64,000 nucleotides of DNA from the NCBI GenBank assembly GCA_027924585.1, contig BSBM01001024.1:4092001-4156000 (forward strand), read 5' to 3'. Source of the DNA: Larix kaempferi. Taxonomy: Eukaryota > Streptophyta > Pinopsida > Pinales > Pinaceae. The notes beneath the pieces are model-generated. The model saw only the letters and a program-made list of their open reading frames with translations. It had not been told where the DNA came from and did no database searches. The position numbers and the translations under genes are program-made. Positions 58,465-64,000 of this stretch are shown here, in pieces; within the stretch, counting starts at the first letter, position 1, and every line of letters begins with the position of its first letter.

Positions 58465-58908
58465 CCCATTCATTTGCCATTTCCCACTCATGCTTTGGAG
58501 TAGAGACTTTGTAGCTAAAGGAGAGAAGGGAGATTGTGTAGCTCTACAGGAGGAAGGTACGAGTGTTTATACTCGTTTTACACCGTCTTCAGGCTTCGGA
58601 GTTGCTGGAAGCAGTCTTGTTGTGTTTTGGGCAGCGGTTCTCTTCCTGGCCATTGTCGCCAAGGTATCATTGTATTATTGCCATGTATTTTGCCTTTATG
58701 CTGAGATTATAGATCGGCCCTCCTATTGAGAAGCAGGCCCGGAGACGTAGTCCATCCTGGACGAACTCCGTTATCAACTTGTTGTCTTTATGTGTGTATT
58801 GTCTATGCTGTTTGGTTCTCTTCTTATGGATTTGTGAGCTTCATTCATGCTCTTTATGCAATTCATGTTAACGTCATAGAGTAGCAAAGATCTTGTTTTC
58901 GGATCATG

Positions 58909-58920
58909 TGGTATCAGAGC
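58909..58920 (+). other. Primer-binding site of the young gypsy element
   Basis: TGGTATCAGAGC, two bases after the LTR; initiator-methionine tRNA primer. Confidence 0.92.
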
Positions 58921-58945
58921 AGGTCTATTTGACGTTGGATTGTGA

Positions 58946-61900
58946 GTGTGGATGCTCACGAGGGCTAAACTGCAAGCTGGTGAGGGTACATTAGAGCCTT
59001 ACAATTCTGAGATCAGACGTGCACACCGAAGGAGGAAGATGGATGCTAATGATGCCCGCATCGAGATGGAGGCAAACTTTCACAAGGTCTTCTATATGAT
59101 GGCCGACAAGGTAGACAAGTTGTTTGCAGACTATGAAGAACGCATGGCAAAAGAAAGAAAAGGCAGTGAAGTAAAGAAGGAAGACAAAGAAGTGAAGGAC
59201 GAAGGCAACGCTTCAGTTAACCAAGGGGAAGGTGGCGAAGACCCTCCTGAGCCTCCCTCTTCACCTTCAGCTTCAAGCACAAGTTCAAGTGCTTCTTTCT
59301 CATCTCATTCTCAGCATTCCAAGGTTCCTCACAAAGAGCCTCAAAAGAAGCCCTTATTGAAGCTCGATGTGAAGTTTGATTTGCCCATGTTCAATGGGGA
59401 AGTGAATGCAGAGAAGTTAAACAATTGGATAAGGCAAATTGAGGTCTATTGCCAGGTCCAGCAGATCGAAGAAGAAGATGTGAAGATTCAGTTGGCTTCA
59501 CTTCGGCTGACAGGCACCGCACTTGTATGGTGGGAAAGCAAGCTTCAGCAAGGTAGCAAACAAATGGGTAATCTTCTCTCATCGTGGTCTGCTTTTATTT
59601 CTGCTTTACGTAAGCAATTTTATCCGTTGGGTTATGTTCAGAAGGCAATGATGGATTGGCAAACTTTTAGACAAGGCAAGGGTCAGAGTGTTCAGAGTTT
59701 TACTGAAGAATTTAGAAAGAAAGCTTTAGAATTGAATATTGCTTTAGATTCTCCTGACACTCTTTTGAAGTACATTGGTGCTCTTCATCATTATCTACGC
59801 CATACTTTGCTGTTGTTGAATCCTACTAGTGTGGATGAAGCAAGTGTTCAGGCTACTCATCTTGAGAGCAGGGGGAATCATTTGCAAGATGACCATCAGA
59901 AGAAGCCTTTCAAGCACAACAACAACCACAAGTTCAAGAAAAAAGACAAGAGAAGGAAGACAGCTACTGCCAAGAAGGAAGGAGGAAAGCCCCATTGCAA
60001 CCATTGCGATACTGATGGGCATGATGAAGAAAGTTGTTGGAAGTTGCATCCTGAACAAAGGCCAAAGCATTATGGAGGCAAAAAGAAGAAAAAGACCATT
60101 GCAACAGCGCAACGAGATTTGGGTTCCGACTCAGGTGACGAAACCATGATTACAGCCGTGGGAATGCAAGGTAACAAAACTCCTCATACTGGTTCAAGTT
60201 CTACTCATGTTTCTAAAGAAAATGATAAAAGAAGAAGTGAGTTGTTTCACATCAGAGTTGTGTCTAAGCATACAAAGATTGAAACATTATTTGATCCGGG
60301 TTCTCAAGTAAATTTGATCTCAGAATCAGTTGTTAAGAAGTTGGGCATACAGACTAAACCTCACCCCAAGCCTTATCCTCTTGGATGGGTATGTGATAAT
60401 GCTAAGTTGCAGGTGACTAAGCAATGCAGGTTAAGGTTTGCTATTGCTTCAAAATTGATTGATGAGGTGGACTTAGATGTTGTTCCTCTTGACATCTGTG
60501 GTATCGTATTGGGAAGCCCATACTTGTATGATCGAAAAGCAGTGTTCTTTCGTCATGAGAACAAGTACCATCTCACCAAAAATGGGGTGGAGTACATTGT
60601 GAGAGCTCACAGTATGAAGGCTAACACCACTCTTGTTAGTGCAGGACAGATGAAGAGACTCATCAACACTAATAAGAGATACATGCTCATGGTTGTGAGA
60701 GCAAAAGATGCCGAAGCATCCGATGCTTTCAAAGGTTGTGATCCTTCTCATAAGAAGGCTATGATTGATATTGTGGCTAACTATGATGAAATATTTCAGG
60801 AACCTACAAGTTTGCCTCCCAAAAGGGAGATTCAACATGATATTCATCTCCAGCAGGATGCCCCTCTTCCTAATGTGGGCATGTACAGGTTGTCCGCAGT
60901 TATCAAGTACAAGAAGGGTACTAGTAATAAAGTGGCAGACATGCTTTCTAGACCTTCTATTGTTGCATCTATTGTCTTGAAAAATGCTTCTTTATCCCAT
61001 GAAAGTTATATTAAGCAGTATGCTACTGATGATGATTTCAAGGATATTTATGAGAAGCTAACCAATGGCCCACAGGTGGAAGACTACTATTTGCAGGGAA
61101 AGTTGCTCTATCATTTGGGCAAGTTATGTGTTCCTATCAGTGAAAGAGTCCATGTAATACGAGAAGCTCATACTTCTCTTGTATCAGGGCATTTTGGGGT
61201 AGGTAAGACTTTGGCTCATTTGCAAAGACTTGTGTATTGGCCTCGCATGAAAGACATTGTAACAAAATATGTAAAGGGGTGTGTGATGTGCTCTACTTGT
61301 AAGCCCACTAATAGAAAATTGGGGCTGTACTCACCACTTCCTGTTCCTTCCCATCCTTGGGAAAGCATTTCCATGGATTTTGTGGGGGGTTTGCCTATGT
61401 CTAGGAGGGGTCATGACTACTTGTATGTGGTCGTGGATAGGTTTAGCAAGATGTGTATTCTTATGCCATGTAAAAAGAAGGTCACTGCAGAGCAGGCTGC
61501 TTCCCTTTTCTTTCAGCATGTATGGGTTCACTTTGGACTCCCTACGTCCATTATCTCGGATCGGGACTCCCGATTCCTTGGAGAATTTTGGACAAAGTTA
61601 TGGTGTATGATGGACACCAAGCTGAAGAGGAGCACCGCTTTCCATCCACAGACTGACGGACAGACAGAGGTAGTCAATAGGACAGTTGTCCATTTGCTTC
61701 GGGGCTATTGCAACAAGCATCCTAAGTTATGGGATGAACAGATCCAGTATGTGCAACATGCCTACAACAGGGCTATGCATTCTTCCACTCAGAGCTCGCC
61801 ATTTGAGACATGCTTTGGGTACTTGCCAAAGACTCCATTGGACTTGACTTATGGGAGAGAGGTTGATTCAAGTGCTTCCAAGGATGAAGACAAAGCCCGC

Positions 61901-62440
61901 AGGTTCATTCAGAGAGTTCAACAGGTACATCAAGCAGTGCAAGAGCCGTTGGAGAAGAGTCAAGCCCAGTACAAGGCTCGCCATGACAAGCATAGAGTTG
62001 ATCATCAATTTCAGGTGGGAGATCAAGTGTGGCTTCACATCAGCAAGGAGAGGATGAAAGGAGAAGGCAAGAAGCTCAAGCCCATTAGATATGGTCCCTT
62101 CACCATCTTGGAGAAGATTGGGACAAATGCTTTTCGCTTAGAGCTACCACCATACATGCAGATCTACTCAGTGGTGAATGTGGAGAACTTGAAACTCTAT
62201 GAGCCTCCCATGATCATGGATGAAAGGGAGAATGTCTCATTGCCATCAGTTGATGAATTTGCTCCTGAGTACATGGATGAGCTAAAGGAAGATGTCATCT
62301 TGGACAGAAGGACAAGGAATTCTCGCAGAGGTGATGTTGATTATCTTCGAGTGGGCATCAGAGGCACTCATCCAAGCAAAGCCAAGTGGATTGAGAAGGA
62401 GAAAGTGAGGGAGCGATTCCCTCACCTATCTGTTGATTAG
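58946..62440 (+). CDS. gag-protease-integrase polyprotein without RT
   Basis: An uninterrupted 1164-codon frame. An acidic/Ser-rich N-terminal part precedes the gag core (about 145-290; KLNNWIRQIEVYCQVQ, LRKQFYPLGY, FTEEFRKKALEL). A Lys-rich stretch and a CX2CX4HX4C-type knuckle (CNHCDTDGHDEESC, from Cys351) follow. Protease: LFDPGSQVNLIS with D450-P-G instead of the usual D-S/T-G. At about residue 650 (nt 60896) the RT-entry block ending MYRLS joins directly to VIKYKKGTSNKVADMLSRP, the end of RNase H, so RT and most of RNase H are absent with the frame kept. Integrase is complete: His742, His749 and a CVMCSTC pair, then Asp811, Asp872 and Glu908 (35 residues between the last two, DD35E). A GPF motif (RYGPFTILEKIG) and a C-terminal RRTRNSRRGDVDYL...WIEKEKVRERFP stretch that looks chromodomain-related follow. 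It is probably transcribed from the LTR. Confidence 0.93.
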   Translation: MWMLTRAKLQAGEGTLEPYNSEIRRAHRRRKMDANDARIEMEANFHKVFYMMADKVDKLFADYEERMAKERKGSEVKKEDKEVKDEGNASVNQGEGGEDPPEPPSSPSASSTSSSASFSSHSQHSKVPHKEPQKKPLLKLDVKFDLPMFNGEVNAEKLNNWIRQIEVYCQVQQIEEEDVKIQLASLRLTGTALVWWESKLQQGSKQMGNLLSSWSAFISALRKQFYPLGYVQKAMMDWQTFRQGKGQSVQSFTEEFRKKALELNIALDSPDTLLKYIGALHHYLRHTLLLLNPTSVDEASVQATHLESRGNHLQDDHQKKPFKHNNNHKFKKKDKRRKTATAKKEGGKPHCNHCDTDGHDEESCWKLHPEQRPKHYGGKKKKKTIATAQRDLGSDSGDETMITAVGMQGNKTPHTGSSSTHVSKENDKRRSELFHIRVVSKHTKIETLFDPGSQVNLISESVVKKLGIQTKPHPKPYPLGWVCDNAKLQVTKQCRLRFAIASKLIDEVDLDVVPLDICGIVLGSPYLYDRKAVFFRHENKYHLTKNGVEYIVRAHSMKANTTLVSAGQMKRLINTNKRYMLMVVRAKDAEASDAFKGCDPSHKKAMIDIVANYDEIFQEPTSLPPKREIQHDIHLQQDAPLPNVGMYRLSAVIKYKKGTSNKVADMLSRPSIVASIVLKNASLSHESYIKQYATDDDFKDIYEKLTNGPQVEDYYLQGKLLYHLGKLCVPISERVHVIREAHTSLVSGHFGVGKTLAHLQRLVYWPRMKDIVTKYVKGCVMCSTCKPTNRKLGLYSPLPVPSHPWESISMDFVGGLPMSRRGHDYLYVVVDRFSKMCILMPCKKKVTAEQAASLFFQHVWVHFGLPTSIISDRDSRFLGEFWTKLWCMMDTKLKRSTAFHPQTDGQTEVVNRTVVHLLRGYCNKHPKLWDEQIQYVQHAYNRAMHSSTQSSPFETCFGYLPKTPLDLTYGREVDSSASKDEDKARRFIQRVQQVHQAVQEPLEKSQAQYKARHDKHRVDHQFQVGDQVWLHISKERMKGEGKKLKPIRYGPFTILEKIGTNAFRLELPPYMQIYSVVNVENLKLYEPPMIMDERENVSLPSVDEFAPEYMDELKEDVILDRRTRNSRRGDVDYLRVGIRGTHPSKAKWIEKEKVRERFPHLSVD

Positions 62441-62470
62441 TAAAGGCTTTTGGAGGCCAAAAGCTTCTCA

Positions 62471-62481
62471 GTGGGGAGAAA
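62471..62481 (+). other. Polypurine tract
   Basis: GTGGGGAGAAA directly before the right LTR, the usual plus-strand primer position. Confidence 0.85.
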
Positions 62482-63935
62482 TGATCCAAGAGGATCTAAG
62501 AAGGCAAAATTTTGAAGTCCTCCAATCTCAGCAAAACTAGCACTATATCGAAGGGCTCGTCGAGACGATTCCAACGGCATTCGTTTCACCTCAAACGGAC
62601 TCCGTATGAGAAAGTTATCGCGTTATGTTCCATAAGGTCAACAGGCAAATTTGGCAAAAAGAGGTGCCACGTGGCACCACTGACAAGGTGACACGTGGCA
62701 TCCATACTGTACAAACATGATGATGTGGCACCACTCAGAGGATGACACATGGCATCCATACAGTACAGACCAATCACAAGGTGACATGTGGCATGATGAC
62801 ATGGCATGCTAAATGGCATGATGATGCGGTATGATGACATGGCATGCTGATGTGGCATGATGACATGGCATGATAATGTGTCATGATGATGTGGCATTAT
62901 GACATGGCATGATGATGTTGCATGATGACATGGCATGCTGATGTGGCATGATGACATGGCATGATGATGTGGCATGGTGACATGGCATGATGAAGTGGCA
63001 TGATGACTAGCATGCATGCATTTGTGCTTGAAATGAGTTTTAGGAAATTCATGCATTTACTCATGAGAAATTGTAAAATGATTAATATTTGAAGTGAGTG
63101 GAAAAATTACTCACATATTACTCATTTATTTTATTCCTTGAGTTGTTATGAAGTTAATGCATGGTTGTAACCAAAAACAAACATGCCATATTTGTAAAGA
63201 AGTTGTAACAAGTTGGTTTATGGTTGAAAAAACCAACATGCTATTTAAAAGAAGTATTTTGGTATGTAATGGATTATTGTTGGATTTTGTAAATGTCATT
63301 ATGGGGAAGTAACTAAATGTGAAAACCCATGAACATGTGGGCATGAACCATATTTTTGGTTTATGTTCTTAAAAGCCCAACCACATGGAAACCAACTTAG
63401 GGAAGTTGTAACCAAGGCCAAGATAGGCAAATTAGTTGCAACCAAAGGAATCCATGAGAGTCATGTGAAGAAGGGAAAGCCAACCTATATAAACCCATTC
63501 ATTTTCCATTTCCCACTCATGCTTTGGAGTAGAGACTTTGTAGCTAAAGGAGAGAAGGGAGATTGTGTAGCTCTACAGGAGGAAGGTACGAGTGTTTATA
63601 CTCGTTTTACACCGTCTTCAGGCTTCGGAGTTGCTGGAAGCAGTCTTGTTGTGTTTTGGGCAGCGGTTCTCTTCCTGGCCATTGTCGCCAAGGTATCATT
63701 GTATTATTGCCATGTATTTTTCCTTTATGCTGAGATTATAGATCGGCCCTCCTATTGAGAAGCAGGCCCGGAGATGTAGTCCATCCTGGACGAACTCCGT
63801 TATCAACTTGTTGTCTTTATGTGTGTATTGTCTATGCTGTTTGGTTCTCTTCTTATGGATTTGTGAGCTTCATTCATGCTCTTTATGCAATTCATGTTAA
63901 CGTCATAGAGTAGCAAAGATCTTGTTTTCGGATCA
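62482..63935 (+). repeat. 3' LTR of the young gypsy element
   Basis: Partner of 57453-58906 with the same length, ends, G-box palindrome, minisatellite and TATA box; followed by the ATAAT target repeat. Confidence 0.95.
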
Positions 63936-64000
63936 ATAATGGCTTATAGATATATATTCCAATCTCAATCTTTCAAAAACTTACATGAGAAATATGTATA

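Larger units (their letters stand above)
57453..58906 (+). repeat. 5' LTR of the young gypsy element
   Basis: 1454 bp. U3 carries a G-box palindrome, a minisatellite and a TATA box. A 131-codon frame (58334-58729) runs across the TATA box and exists in both LTRs; it is not read as a gene. Confidence 0.95.
57453..63935 (+). mobile_element. Young Ty3/gypsy element lacking reverse transcriptase
   Basis: Complete structure of 6483 bp. LTRs of 1454 bp (57453-58906 and 62482-63935) have TGATCC...GGATCA ends, a perfect ATAAT target duplication (57448-57452 and 63936-63940), a PBS at 58909-58920 and a polypurine tract at 62471-62481. By eye the LTRs differ at about ten positions (about 0.7%), so the insertion is recent. 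A single uninterrupted ORF fills the interior. It lacks RT, so the copy must have been made with enzymes from elsewhere, or lost RT after insertion. Confidence 0.95.

Noticed and set aside
58334-58729. 131-codon frame duplicated in both LTRs
   Set aside because: It crosses the LTR TATA box and the probable transcription start; duplication follows from the LTR pair, not selection.
58946-62440. Host gene interpretation of the 1164-codon ORF
   Set aside because: Flanking LTRs, PBS, PPT, TSD and gag/protease/integrase motifs make it a retrotransposon polyprotein.

Overview
The window is plant nuclear DNA: AT-rich and gene-poor, packed with LTR retrotransposons, a LINE, SINE-like inserts, microsatellites and local tandem duplications. 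There is one clearly functional-looking host gene. The long decayed intergenic tracts, the large copia-type LTR at 4.9-7.6 kb and the overall style fit a large-genome seed plant, possibly a conifer or other gymnosperm. That placement is inference; no sequence here proves the lineage.

Layout. 0-0.6 kb: decayed Ty3/gypsy RT-IN remnant. 0.6-2.1 kb: simple repeats. 2.2-3.9 kb (-): broken gene resembling a plant-mobile-domain protein. 4.2-7.6 kb (-): copia gag pseudogene with PBS and a ~2.7 kb 5' LTR. 7.6-15.7 kb: no gene; degenerate arrays and a tandem segmental duplication. 15.7-17.8 kb (+): broken LINE (RT, zinc-knuckle region, RNase H). 19.6-23.4 kb (-): an intact eight-exon double-AP2 transcription factor of the WRINKLED1 type, with a 9-bp exon and a GC-rich promoter. 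24.5-27.1 kb: a duplicated segment in which one copy carries a SINE-like insertion and the other keeps the empty site. 28.6-29.6 kb: KH-domain pseudogene. 32.2-37.3 kb: probable old LTR split by a 3.0 kb non-autonomous LTR element (33195-36177, TSD GTATT) that carries a coiled-coil ORF. 37.8-39.1 kb: two SINE-like elements and an RNase H scrap.

41.3-53.0 kb is the most intriguing stretch. Two multi-exon genes converge: a degraded DDE-transposase-like gene (42.9-46.0 kb, +) and an unrecognised gene (48.75-51.0 kb, -). Outside each lies a cluster of ATTCGGCCGAAT palindromes, partly at 16-bp spacing. I propose, as inference, that this is a large decayed two-gene DNA transposon or similar unit. 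A solo LTR (TSD TTAAG), a fold-back repeat and a higher-order minisatellite lie between the genes.

53.1-57.3 kb (-) is a Ty3/gypsy element with 385-bp LTRs that has lost the RT and the integrase core. 57.45-63.94 kb (+) is a very young Ty3/gypsy element with 1454-bp LTRs that differ at about ten positions and a perfect ATAAT TSD. Its 1164-codon reading frame is uninterrupted but lacks RT and most of RNase H, while gag, protease and a complete DD35E integrase are kept. Reading was by eye; no database search was run.
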